Made by a program: the position numbers and the translations under genes. A stretch of DNA of 32,490 bases from JBBQXK01 sp038251625 (GTDB lineage: Bacteria > Pseudomonadota > Alphaproteobacteria > Rhodobacterales > Rhodobacteraceae), in the NCBI GenBank assembly GCA_038251625.1, contig JBBSBE010000037.1, forward strand, positions 1 through 32,490. The letters are read 5' to 3'. Below the pieces are notes generated by a model that saw only the letters and a list, made by a program, of their open reading frames with translations, ran no database searches and was not told the origin of the DNA. Shown one piece after another: positions 23,352-31,894 of this stretch (position 1 is its first letter; every line of letters starts with the position of its first letter).

Positions 23352-24478
23352 AGAGGCTCGATATCGCCACTCGCCCGGTCCGCGTGAAAGGTGGTGACAA
23401 AGGCGTCAAGCCGACCCTGCCGAATTGCTCCCCGCAGCCCCGACATAAGCTCTTGATAATAGTGCAGGTTGTGCCACGTCAGCAGCATGCCTGCGATCAT
23501 CTCGCCCGCACGCACCACATGGTGCAGGTAGGCGCGGCTGTAGCCCCGGCATGTGGGACATTCGCACTCTTCATCCAGCGGGCGCCGATCTTCGGCGTGG
23601 CGCGCGTTCTTCAGGTTCACCTGCCCCCGGCGCGTCCAGGCCTGCCCGGTCCTGCCTGAACGCGAGGGCAGCACACAATCCATCATATCGACGCCGCGCA
23701 AGACGGCACCGACAATGTCATCTGGTTTGCCGACCCCCATCAGATAGCGGGGCCGGTCCTCTGGCAGCATGCCCGGCGCGTAGTCCAGCACGCCAAACAT
23801 CGCGGCCTGTCCCTCCCCCACGGCCAGCCCCCCGATGGCATAACCGTCAAAGCCGATCCCCCGCAGCGCCTCTGCACTTTCCGCCCTCAGATCTTGCGTC
23901 ACGCCGCCTTGCATGATCCCGAATAGCGCATGCCCCGGCCGGTCGCCAAAGGCATCACGCGACCGCTGCGCCCAACGCATGGAAAGCCGCATGCTGGCAG
24001 CCACGGCCTCATCCGGCGCGGGCAGCGCCGGACATTCGTCGAATGCCATCACGATATCAGACCCGAGATGCCGCTGAATTTCCATGCTGCGCTCGGGCGA
24101 AAGCACGTGCCGCGAGCCATCTATATGGCTTTGAAAGGTCACGCCTTCTTCCGTGAGCTTGCGCAACGAGGCGAGGCTCATCACCTGAAATCCGCCCGAA
24201 TCGGTAAGGATCGGGCGATCCCAGTTCATGAAGGTGTGCAGCCCACCAAAACGGGCGACGCGTTCGGCCCCCGGCCGCAGCATCAGGTGATAGGTGTTGC
24301 CCAGCAGGATATCCGCGCCCGTCGCAGCCACGCTTTCGGGCAACATCGCCTTTACTGTCGCCGCCGTTCCCACAGGCATGAACGCCGGCGTGCGCACCGC
24401 GCCGCGTGGCGTCGAAATTACGCCGGTCCGCGCCCGCCCATCGACCGCCTGCACCTCGAACGCAAACCGCTTTGCCAT
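23348..24478 (-). CDS. tgt: Queuine tRNA-ribosyltransferase
   Basis: A 376-residue enzyme that swaps guanine 34 for preQ1 in tRNAs with GUN anticodons, an early tRNA-borne step to queuosine. All landmarks are present: LGNTYHLMLRPG, the first catalytic Asp in LTDSGGFQVMSL, the MAFDECPA pocket, GGLAVGE, the second Asp in DCVLPSR, and the zinc site ECECPTCRGYSRAYLHH. Length is normal. An AAAGGGG site precedes the ATG. The TAG stop shares CTAG with the convergent Crp-like gene. Confidence 0.97.
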   Translation of the reverse strand: MAKRFAFEVQAVDGRARTGVISTPRGAVRTPAFMPVGTAATVKAMLPESVAATGADILLGNTYHLMLRPGAERVARFGGLHTFMNWDRPILTDSGGFQVMSLASLRKLTEEGVTFQSHIDGSRHVLSPERSMEIQRHLGSDIVMAFDECPALPAPDEAVAASMRLSMRWAQRSRDAFGDRPGHALFGIMQGGVTQDLRAESAEALRGIGFDGYAIGGLAVGEGQAAMFGVLDYAPGMLPEDRPRYLMGVGKPDDIVGAVLRGVDMMDCVLPSRSGRTGQAWTRRGQVNLKNARHAEDRRPLDEECECPTCRGYSRAYLHHVVRAGEMIAGMLLTWHNLHYYQELMSGLRGAIRQGRLDAFVTTFHADRASGDIEPL

Positions 24479-24614
24479 CGCCCGCCCCTTTTTCCGGCGC
24501 GTCTAGCCCCTTTCGGCAGGGTTGGCCATTCCTTCCGGTGCGCCCCTTGCACCCTCCGGCGTAATGTTCCATCACTCGGGGCGCACCCTCCCTGCCCTTC
24601 CGATTGGACGCACG

Positions 24615-25589
24615 ATGCTCGAATCCGCCCTCAAACCCACCGAGGAAATCTCCGTCCGCGAGGTCTTCGGCATCGACACTGACATGAAGGTCAAGGGTTT
24701 CGCCGAACACGCCGACCGCGTGCCCGATGTGGACCCGACCTACAAGTTCGATCCCGACACCACGCTCGCGATCCTCGCGGGCTTTGGCTACAACCGCCGG
24801 GTGATGATCCAAGGCTATCACGGCACGGGAAAATCGACGCATATCGAACAGGTCGCGGCGCGGTTGAACTGGCCTTGTGTGCGCGTGAACCTCGACAGCC
24901 ACATCAGCCGGATCGACCTGATCGGCAAGGACGCGATCAAGCTGCGCGACGGCAAACAGGTGACAGAGTTCCACGAGGGCATCCTGCCTTGGGCGCTCCG
25001 CCACCCCGTCGCCATCGTCTTCGACGAATATGATGCGGGCCGGGCCGACGTGATGTTCGTGATCCAGCGTATTCTGGAACATGACGGCAAGCTGACGCTG
25101 CTGGATCAGAACGAGATCATCACGCCGCACCCGTCGTTCCGGCTTTTCGCCACGTCGAACACAGTTGGTCTTGGCGACACGACTGGCCTCTACCACGGTG
25201 TCCAGCAGATCAACCAGGCGCAGATGGACCGCTGGAGCCTCGTGGCCACGCTCAATTACCTCAGCCACGACGCCGAGGCCGCGATCGTGCTGGCCAAATC
25301 GCCTCACTACAACACCGAGAAGGGCCGCAAGACCATCAACCAGATGGTCACCGTGGCCGACCTCACCCGCACCGCCTTCATGAACGGGGACCTCTCCACC
25401 GTGATGAGCCCCCGGACGGTCATCACCTGGGCCCAGAACGCAGAGATCTTCCGTGACATCGGTTATTCCTTCCGGCTGACATTCCTCAACAAATGCGACG
25501 AGTTGGAACGGCAGACGGTTGCTGAATTCTACCAGCGCTGTTTCAACGAGGAACTGCCGGAAAGCGCGGCGAGCATGGCGATGAAGTAA
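24615..25589 (+). CDS. cobS: Cobaltochelatase subunit CobS (AAA+ ATPase)
   Basis: A 324-residue AAA+ ATPase of the aerobic CobNST complex, which inserts cobalt into hydrogenobyrinic acid a,c-diamide in the oxygen-dependent vitamin B12 route. It has the Walker A motif GYHGTGKST (67-75), Walker B VAIVFDEYDAG and sensor region LFATSNTVG. The N-terminal ISVREVFGIDTDMKV and the C-terminal EELPESAASMAMK are typical of CobS. The ATG at 24615 lacks a strong ribosome binding site, but the homologous start fits. It is divergent from tgt. Its partner cobT is 2.2 kb downstream on the same strand. Confidence 0.96.
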   Translation: MLESALKPTEEISVREVFGIDTDMKVKGFAEHADRVPDVDPTYKFDPDTTLAILAGFGYNRRVMIQGYHGTGKSTHIEQVAARLNWPCVRVNLDSHISRIDLIGKDAIKLRDGKQVTEFHEGILPWALRHPVAIVFDEYDAGRADVMFVIQRILEHDGKLTLLDQNEIITPHPSFRLFATSNTVGLGDTTGLYHGVQQINQAQMDRWSLVATLNYLSHDAEAAIVLAKSPHYNTEKGRKTINQMVTVADLTRTAFMNGDLSTVMSPRTVITWAQNAEIFRDIGYSFRLTFLNKCDELERQTVAEFYQRCFNEELPESAASMAMK

Positions 25590-25590
25590 G

Positions 25591-26271
25591 ATGCATATCG
25601 GCCTGATCGGCGGGATCGGTCCGGCGTCGACAGTTGTCTACTACCAGCGGCTATCGAAGCGCATGCACAGTTTGCGCGTTCCCCCAAACGTGACGCTGGT
25701 CAACGTCGACCTTTACCGCGTGATTGAACACGTAAACGACGACCGGTGAACGGAACAGACGCAGAACTACGCCGTTCTCATTGACCGGCTACGCGCAGCG
25801 GGCGCCGACTGCGCGGCAATCACCTCGCTTGGCGGCCATCTCTGTTTCGCGGAAACGCAAGCGCTTTCGTCCCTCCCCCCTCGTCAGCCCATCGCACCGC
25901 TCGATGCGCATTTTGTCGGGCTTGGTTTGAAACGCGTGGGTTTGCTTGGCACGCAAGTCGTCATGAAGACGCGCCTTTACGTCCAGCTTACCCAGACCGA
26001 GGCCGTCGCGCCTGAGCATGACCTCTCGGAAATCGGGCAGATGTATCAGGACATGGCGGTGGGCGGCGCCTGCTCCGAAGCGCAGTGCGTCGGCTTTTTC
26101 GAGGCAGGTCGGCGCATGGTCGAGGATCAGGGCGGCGAAGCCATCGTCCTTGCCGGTACCGACCTCAACCTTGCCTTTGATCGCCATGATCCGGGCTACC
26201 CGGTGATCGACGCGCTTGACGTACATGTGGATCTTCTGGCCGATCTGGACAGCGGCCGGCGCGCCCTTTGA
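25591..26271 (+). pseudogene. Aspartate/glutamate racemase family gene with an in-frame stop
   Basis: Starting one base after the cobS stop, the frame reads MHIGLIGGIGPASTVVYYQR, a typical racemase N-terminus. It continues to codon 53, a TGA at 25747-25749, then stays open in the same frame to 26271 with the rest of the family fold (VLIDRLRAAGAD, KRVGLLGTQ, GGEAIVLAGTDLNLAFD). Family members usually have a Trp near this point, so a TGG to TGA change is the simplest cause. The catalytic cysteines of classical members are not in the usual contexts (TSLGGHLC and LAGTDL), as in some divergent relatives. It is probably non-functional unless the stop is a sequence error or is read through. Confidence 0.82.
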
Positions 26272-26329
26272 TCCCGCTCACCCATCTTTGATGCCGCCAA
26301 ACCGCTGCTCCCGGTTTAGGCTCTGGCCC

Positions 26330-26680
26330 ATGCGCATCATTCTCCCACTTCTTATTCTCACCTCCCCCGCCCTCGCCGACCCCGCAAACGTGGTGGGCGC
26401 TACCGCCACGAAAACCGCCCCGGGCACCTACAGTTTCGATGTCACAATCCGTTCCGACGAAACCGGATGGGACAAATACGCTGACCGCTGGGAAATCCTC
26501 GCCCCAGACGGCACGATCCTCGGCACACGCGAACTGCTGCACCCGCACGAGACCGAGCAGCCCTTTACCCGAAGCCTAGCAGGCGTTGCCATACCTGCAG
26601 GTACCCGCGAGGTGACGATCCGCGCGCATGACAAGGTCGAGGGATTCGGCGGCGCTGAACTGACTGTGACCTTGCCGTGA
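26330..26680 (+). CDS. Small exported protein of unknown function
   Basis: A 116-residue protein with a short signal peptide (IILPLLILTSPALA, cleavage before DPANV). The mature part looks like a compact beta-sandwich (YSFDVTIRSDETGWDKYADRWEIL, GTREVTIRAHD) and has no cysteine. I do not recognise the family. A perfect AAACCG/CGGTTT hairpin (26299-26317) lies 12 bp before the start. Its stop overlaps the GTG start of the next exported protein (GTGA), so the two are likely coupled. Confidence 0.72.
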   Translation: MRIILPLLILTSPALADPANVVGATATKTAPGTYSFDVTIRSDETGWDKYADRWEILAPDGTILGTRELLHPHETEQPFTRSLAGVAIPAGTREVTIRAHDKVEGFGGAELTVTLP

Positions 26681-27048
26681 AGGCTCTGGCCCTTCTTGCG
26701 CTTGCCGCCGCTGCGAACGCGCAATCGCCTGACGCGCTTTACCCCGCCGCCCAATGCGCGGCGTTCTGGTTTGGCCGCGACGATTATGCACGCAGCTCGG
26801 CATATCTGCCCGTGGAGCCAACAGACATCACGCGCGCCCAAGCCTATCGCAGCGCGGCTGTCCATCTGAATGACGACAATGCAGCCGAGATCGACGCTTT
26901 CATTCGTGATCTTCGCCCGACCATGACCTTCATGTTCGACGCCTATGTCTTTGGCGCGGACGCGCAAGCGCAAGATATGCACGACCGCCTCACGCGCATC
27001 TGCGCCGAGGCGGCCCCGCTATATCCCGAAACCAAGAACCTTCCGTAA
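26677..27048 (+). CDS. Small exported protein of unknown function (GTG start)
   Basis: A 123-residue protein beginning with a signal peptide (KALALLALAAAANA, cleavage before QSPDALYP). The mature part is mainly helical, with two cysteines (AAQCAAF and RICAEA). No family recognised. The GTG start overlaps the preceding stop by 4 bases; no separate ribosome binding site is seen, which fits translational coupling. It ends 3 bp before the convergent FMN reductase stop. Confidence 0.7.
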   Translation: MKALALLALAAAANAQSPDALYPAAQCAAFWFGRDDYARSSAYLPVEPTDITRAQAYRSAAVHLNDDNAAEIDAFIRDLRPTMTFMFDAYVFGADAQAQDMHDRLTRICAEAAPLYPETKNLP

Positions 27049-27051
27049 GGC

Positions 27052-27636
27052 TCAGGCCCGCGCGGCCATCGTGGCCTTTGCCCACCACGCCAGATCATCG
27101 AGCGATGCTTTTGCGGCGGGCAGGATGTTCGCCTCGATATCCTCGATCGGCGCGTTCGAACCAAGCGGATGGACCTTGAAGAAGTCGCCCATCCCGATGT
27201 GCACGGCGTTGCGCGTGGGCACCATCTGCAGTTCAACCCCGATCAGGCGCAAATGCTCCAACGCGCGGGTGCCGCCGACCGAGCCATAGGCGATGGCTGT
27301 AAAGGGCTTGTGCGCCCATTCCTTGTACGCTTGGTCCAGCGCATTCTTCAGCGCCCCGGTGACCGAGCGGTTGTACTCCGCGACGACGAAGATGTAGCCG
27401 TCATATTCAGCCAGTTTGTTCTGCCAGGCCACGGCGTGCGGGTCGGACGAGGGCATCCAGAGGTTCGAGGCCGGTTCGTCAAAAAGCGGCAGATCGAAAT
27501 CGCGCAGATCGACCAGTTCGACATCCATGTCATCCCGGGCCTGCGCCTGCTTCAGCATCCATTGTGCAGGTTTGTCGGCAAAACGGGTCTTTCGGGTGGA
27601 CCCGATGATGACGGCGATCTTTGGTTTGTCGGACAT
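27052..27636 (-). CDS. NADPH-dependent FMN reductase family protein
   Basis: A 194-residue flavodoxin-like oxidoreductase. The FMN phosphate loop is IIGSTRKTRFADKPAQW near the N-terminus, and the second FMN contact is VVAEYNRSVTGALKNALDQ, followed by YGSVGGTRALEHLR. Members reduce FMN, azo compounds, quinones or metals; the substrate here is unknown. The ATG at 27636 has GGAG 6 bases upstream, better than the TTG four codons earlier. It lies opposite to the surrounding cob genes. A 6-bp palindrome precedes the ribosome binding site. Confidence 0.92.
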   Translation of the reverse strand: MSDKPKIAVIIGSTRKTRFADKPAQWMLKQAQARDDMDVELVDLRDFDLPLFDEPASNLWMPSSDPHAVAWQNKLAEYDGYIFVVAEYNRSVTGALKNALDQAYKEWAHKPFTAIAYGSVGGTRALEHLRLIGVELQMVPTRNAVHIGMGDFFKVHPLGSNAPIEDIEANILPAAKASLDDLAWWAKATMAARA

Positions 27637-27653
27637 CTCAATCTCCAAGCTGG

Positions 27654-27668
27654 CCGTCAGGATGACGG
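27654..27668 (-). promoter_or_regulatory. Palindrome upstream of the FMN reductase gene
   Basis: CCGTCA (27654-27659), 3 bases, TGACGG (27663-27668): a perfect 6-bp inverted repeat lying 17 bp upstream of the reductase start. It could be an operator or a leader hairpin; no regulator was identified. Confidence 0.3.
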
Positions 27669-27806
27669 TTCATGCCGTATACAAATGCGTGATGTGGCGG
27701 CTTTTGCAATTCTGCACGCGGGAAGATGCGTTGTGCATTCCTGCATCCATAGCATCTGATACCGCAGGGGCTTGCCGCCCGGCTTTCACGGTGTTTTATC
27801 TTCGGC

Positions 27807-29675
27807 ATGAGCAAGCCGTCCGACAATCCAGCCGACCCGTTCAAGAAGGCCCTCGCCGAGGCCACCCGCGTACTGGCTGACGATCCGGAGATGACCGTTT
27901 CCTATTCGGTTGATCCTGCGGGCATGAACAAGGAAGGCATCCGCCTGCCTCAGGTCAGCCGCCGGATGACGCGGGATGAGGTGTTGCTTGCACGTGGCAC
28001 GGCTGATGCCTTTGCCCTGCGGCGCAAGTTCCATGACGAGGGCACTTCGTCGAAGTACATGCCGACCGGGCAGCTTGCCCGTGACATTTATGAGGCGATG
28101 GAGACTGCGCGCTGCGAGGCGGTGGGCGCCCGCACCATGCCCGGAACGGCAGGCAACATTGACGCCAAGATCGGGCATGAGGCCGACCGCAAAGGCTATG
28201 CGCAAATCACACAAGCCGCGGATGCGCCGCTGTCGACGGCTGCAGGGTATCTTGTGCGCCACCTCGCCACAGGCCGCGACATGCCGAAAGGTGCGGCCAA
28301 TGTGATGGACCTCTGGCGCGGGTTCATCGAAGAACAGGCGGGCGGAACGCTTGAGAATATCGGCGAGGTGCTGGCCGATCAGGCTGCCTTTGCCCGCTTG
28401 ACCCGCAAGGTGATTTCCGACCTCGGCTATGGCGACCAGCTTGGCGACGATCCCGACGCGCAGGACCCCGATGATGCGGCGGGGGACGAGGCGGAAGAAG
28501 ACGATCAGCCCGACAGCGCCGGCGACGACGATCAGCAGGAAGAGGACGGCGAAGAAAGCCCCGAGCGCAGCCAGGAAGAGCAGGACGATGCTGCTCAGGC
28601 CCAGGTCAGCCAGGACGACATGGCCGAGATGGAGGAGGGCGAAGAGGCCGAGATGCCCGAAGGCGAGGCCCCGCTCGAGCCTCCGCCACCTGCGCCCTAT
28701 TCCGATGCCGATCCCAACTATGCCGTCTATACGACTGCTTTTGATGAGGAAATCCGCGCAGAGGACCTTGCAGAACCCGCTGAACTGGAGCGCCTTCGCG
28801 CCTACCTCGACCAGCAACTGGAACCCCTGAAAGGCGCGGTAAGCCGCCTTGCAAACAAGCTGCAACGCCGTCTGCAAGCCCAGCAAAACCGCAGTTGGGA
28901 ATTTGACCTTGAGGAAGGAACCCTGGATGCCGGGCGGCTTGCCCGCGTCGTCGCGAACCCGACCACGCCACTAAGCTTCAAGGTCGAAAAGGATACCGAG
29001 TTTCGCGATACCTGCGTGACGCTGCTTCTGGATAACTCCGGCTCGATGCGCGGTCGCCCGATCAGTATTGCCGCGATCTGCGCCGATGTGTTGGCGCGGA
29101 CACTGGAGCGGTGCGATGTGAAGGTGGAAATTCTAGGCTTCACCACGCGTGCGTGGAAGGGCGGACAGGCGCGCGAGCAATGGCTGGCGGCGGGGCGCCC
29201 ATCGGCACCGGGACGGCTTAACGATCTGCGGCACATCATCTACAAGCCCGCCGATGCGCCCTGGCGGCGTACACGGCCCAATCTCGGGCTGATGATGAAA
29301 GAGGGCCTTCTGAAGGAGAACATCGACGGTGAGGCGTTGGAATGGGCGCACCGTCGCGCGATGGCCCGTCCGGAAGCCCGCAAGATTTTGATGGTCATTT
29401 CGGATGGCGCCCCAGTTGACGATTCCACCCTGTCGGTCAATCCCGCGAACTTTCTGGAAAAACACCTGCGCGACGTGATCGCCATGGTCGAACGCCGCCG
29501 CGGAGTTGAACTGATCGCCATCGGCATTGGTCATGACGTCACGCGGTACTACCAGCGCGCCGTGACGATCACGGATGTCGAGCAACTGGCGGGCGCAATG
29601 ACCGAGCAATTGGCAGGTCTTTTCGATGCCGGCCCCAAGAAGTCCGGGCGGCGGGGGATGCGTCGGGCGGGGTAG
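27807..29675 (+). CDS. cobT: Cobaltochelatase subunit CobT
   Basis: A 622-residue subunit that pairs with CobS in the AAA+ motor of aerobic cobaltochelatase. The N-terminal domain (about 1-210) is followed by a very acidic linker (about 215-300, dominated by Asp/Glu/Gln). A C-terminal von Willebrand A domain has the metal-site motif LLLDNSGSMRGRP near residue 408, and SDGAPVDDSTLS late in the domain. This architecture is diagnostic of CobT. The ATG at 27807 fits homologous N-termini, although no strong ribosome binding site is present. CobN is not in the window. An M24 peptidase gene follows 49 bp later. Confidence 0.96.
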   Translation: MSKPSDNPADPFKKALAEATRVLADDPEMTVSYSVDPAGMNKEGIRLPQVSRRMTRDEVLLARGTADAFALRRKFHDEGTSSKYMPTGQLARDIYEAMETARCEAVGARTMPGTAGNIDAKIGHEADRKGYAQITQAADAPLSTAAGYLVRHLATGRDMPKGAANVMDLWRGFIEEQAGGTLENIGEVLADQAAFARLTRKVISDLGYGDQLGDDPDAQDPDDAAGDEAEEDDQPDSAGDDDQQEEDGEESPERSQEEQDDAAQAQVSQDDMAEMEEGEEAEMPEGEAPLEPPPPAPYSDADPNYAVYTTAFDEEIRAEDLAEPAELERLRAYLDQQLEPLKGAVSRLANKLQRRLQAQQNRSWEFDLEEGTLDAGRLARVVANPTTPLSFKVEKDTEFRDTCVTLLLDNSGSMRGRPISIAAICADVLARTLERCDVKVEILGFTTRAWKGGQAREQWLAAGRPSAPGRLNDLRHIIYKPADAPWRRTRPNLGLMMKEGLLKENIDGEALEWAHRRAMARPEARKILMVISDGAPVDDSTLSVNPANFLEKHLRDVIAMVERRRGVELIAIGIGHDVTRYYQRAVTITDVEQLAGAMTEQLAGLFDAGPKKSGRRGMRRAG

Positions 29676-29724
29676 GGCCGCGTGCTGCCCGCCGGGAATT
29701 TTCCAGAAAGAAGAAGGACGGGCA

Positions 29725-31527
29725 ATGTTTCAAACCTTCGAGACGACTTCGAACCCGTCCATGGGCCCGGCCCGGCTTGCGGCACTGCGCGGCGCATTGG
29801 CGTCTGAGGGGCTTCAAGGCTTCCTCGTGCCCCGCGCCGATGCACATCAGGGTGAGTATGTCGCCGCGCGGGATGAACGGCTGTCTTGGCTGACGGGCTT
29901 CACCGGTTCGGCAGGCTTTTGCATCGTGTTGCCGGGTGTGGCCGGGGTCTTCATCGACGGGCGCTACCGCGTACAGGTGAAAGGGCAGGTTGACCTTGCC
30001 TCGTTCACGCCGGTTCCGTGGCCCGAGACCAAACCGGGGCCTTGGATTGCGCAACATCTTGCCGCGGGCGTGGTGGGGTTCGACCCCTGGCTTCACAACG
30101 CTGATGAGATTGCCAAGATTGAGGCAGCGCTTCAAGGCAACGGCGTAACCCTTAGGTCTGTAAAGAATTTTGTTGATGCGGTCTGGCCCGATCAACCTGA
30201 TCCGCCGATGGGTCTGGCCTTTCCCCACCCCGTGGCGCTGGCCGGTAAGTCCAGCGCTGACAAGCGCGCAGATCTGGCCGAAACCTTGCGCATGTCGCAG
30301 CATCGGGCGGTCGTGCTGACCCTGCCAGATTCGATTTGCTGGCTGTTGAACGTGCGGGGTGCCGATGTGCCCCGCAACCCGATCCTGCATGGCTTTGCAA
30401 TCGTGCACGATGATGCCCGTGTGACGCTCTTCACCGACCCGGGCAAGATCGACGATGCCACACGCGCGCATCTTGGCCCGCACGTCACGCTACGTCCCCC
30501 TTCCGCCTTCGTGCCTGCATTGGGCACCTTGCAAGGACCCGTCCGTGTGGATCGCGCGACCGCACCGCTCGCGGTCAGCCAGACCCTCTCTGAAGCGGGC
30601 GTTGAGGTTGCGTGGGGTGACGATCCCTGCCGTCTGCCAAAGGCGCGCAAGACCGCCGCTGAAATCGAAGGGACGCGTGCGGCCCACCTGCGCGACGGGG
30701 CGGCGATGGTCGAGTTTCTGGCTTGGCTTGATGACCATGCGCCTGCGGGCAGCCTATCCGAGATCGACGTTGTTCGGGCGCTGGAGGGGTTTCGCCGCGC
30801 GTCGAACGCGCTGCATGACATCAGCTTTGACACAATCTGCGGCGCAGGTCCGAATGGCGCGATCATGCACTACCGCGTGACCGAAGCCACGAACCGCGTG
30901 GTCCGGCGCGATGAACTTCTGCTGGTCGACAGTGGCGCGCAATACGTTGACGGCACAACGGATATCACGCGCACTGTGGCTGTGGGCGATCCTGGCTTGG
31001 AAGCCTCCGCTCAATACACCCGCGTTCTGCAAGGGATGATCGCGATCAGCCGCGCGCGTTTCCCCGAAGGCCTGGCGGGCCGGGATCTGGACCCCCTCGC
31101 CCGGTACCCCCTGTGGCTGGCGGGGCAGGATTTCGACCATGGGACAGGGCACGGCGTAGGCGCCTTCTTATCGGTTCACGAGGGACCCCAGCGCCTGTCA
31201 CGCCTGTCGGAAGTTCCGCTTGAGCCGGGCATGATCCTTTCGAACGAACCCGGCTATTACCGCGAGGGCGCCTTCGGCATCCGGCTTGAGAACCTGATCG
31301 TGGTTATTCCGGCGCCGGAAATTTCCGGTGCCGACGACCGGCGCCAGCAGGCCTTCGAAACCCTGACCTTCGTTCCGTTCGACCGCCGCCTGATCCGGCG
31401 CGACGCGCTGTCGCCGGGCGAGCACGCCTGGATTGATGCCTATCACGCCGAGACGCGGGAAAAGCTTGCCGACCGCGTGTCCCCCTCTGCAAGGGACTGG
31501 CTTTTTGCCGCCACAGCGCCACTATAG
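29725..31527 (+). CDS. Aminopeptidase P family protein (M24 metallopeptidase)
   Basis: A 600-residue cytoplasmic Xaa-Pro aminopeptidase-like enzyme of the long form. Two creatinase-type N-terminal domains (about 10-300) precede the M24 'pita-bread' catalytic domain. The dimetal ligands are visible: Asp in LLVDSGAQYVDG, Asp in TTDITRT, His in GTGHGVG, Glu in SNEPGYY and Glu in RLENLIVV. A C-terminal extension (after FETLTFVPFDRRLI) is typical of this class. The ATG at 29725 has AAGGA 6-7 bases upstream; the earlier open frame overlaps cobT and is rejected. Confidence 0.95.
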   Translation: MFQTFETTSNPSMGPARLAALRGALASEGLQGFLVPRADAHQGEYVAARDERLSWLTGFTGSAGFCIVLPGVAGVFIDGRYRVQVKGQVDLASFTPVPWPETKPGPWIAQHLAAGVVGFDPWLHNADEIAKIEAALQGNGVTLRSVKNFVDAVWPDQPDPPMGLAFPHPVALAGKSSADKRADLAETLRMSQHRAVVLTLPDSICWLLNVRGADVPRNPILHGFAIVHDDARVTLFTDPGKIDDATRAHLGPHVTLRPPSAFVPALGTLQGPVRVDRATAPLAVSQTLSEAGVEVAWGDDPCRLPKARKTAAEIEGTRAAHLRDGAAMVEFLAWLDDHAPAGSLSEIDVVRALEGFRRASNALHDISFDTICGAGPNGAIMHYRVTEATNRVVRRDELLLVDSGAQYVDGTTDITRTVAVGDPGLEASAQYTRVLQGMIAISRARFPEGLAGRDLDPLARYPLWLAGQDFDHGTGHGVGAFLSVHEGPQRLSRLSEVPLEPGMILSNEPGYYREGAFGIRLENLIVVIPAPEISGADDRRQQAFETLTFVPFDRRLIRRDALSPGEHAWIDAYHAETREKLADRVSPSARDWLFAATAPL

Positions 31528-31552
31528 CCCAGGTCCCGAAAAGGAGAGTCCC

Positions 31553-31894
31553 ATGTCCGACCACATCAAGATCCGCACCGCGCCGGGCACGTGGGTGGTG
31601 CGCGCGGGCGATGCCATCCTGGGCGAAAGCACCGCCGTGCAAGAGCTTCGCGAGGGCAGCAATGCGCCTGTGATGTATTTTCCGAGGGCCGATATCGCGA
31701 TGGCGATGCTGGACCGCAGTGACCGCCACAGCACCTGTCCGTGGAAGGGCGAGGCCAGTTATTTTTCGATCGTCACGCCTGCGGGCAAGATGGCCAATGC
31801 GGTGTGGAGCTATGAGACACCGAAACCGGGATGCGAAGCCATTGCGGGGCATCTGGCCTTTTACACGGACCGGGTAACGATCGAGCGGGTCTAG
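31553..31894 (+). CDS. DUF427 domain protein
   Basis: A 113-residue protein with the DUF427 pattern: VVRAGDAILGES, VMYFPRADIAMAML, the hallmark DRHSTCPWKGEASYF, and a C-terminal ETPKPGCEAIAGHLAFY. The biochemical role of this small beta-rich family is unknown. AGGAGA lies 5-7 bases before the ATG. It starts 25 bp after the M24 gene and is probably co-transcribed. The TAG stop shares CTAG with the convergent P450 gene. Confidence 0.92.
   Translation: MSDHIKIRTAPGTWVVRAGDAILGESTAVQELREGSNAPVMYFPRADIAMAMLDRSDRHSTCPWKGEASYFSIVTPAGKMANAVWSYETPKPGCEAIAGHLAFYTDRVTIERV

Noticed and set aside
25740..25790. Selenocysteine insertion at the TGA of the racemase gene
   Set aside because: A GAACGG/CCGTTC hairpin follows, but it starts right at the TGA with a 22-base loop unlike bacterial SECIS elements, and the site is not catalytic; relatives have Trp there.
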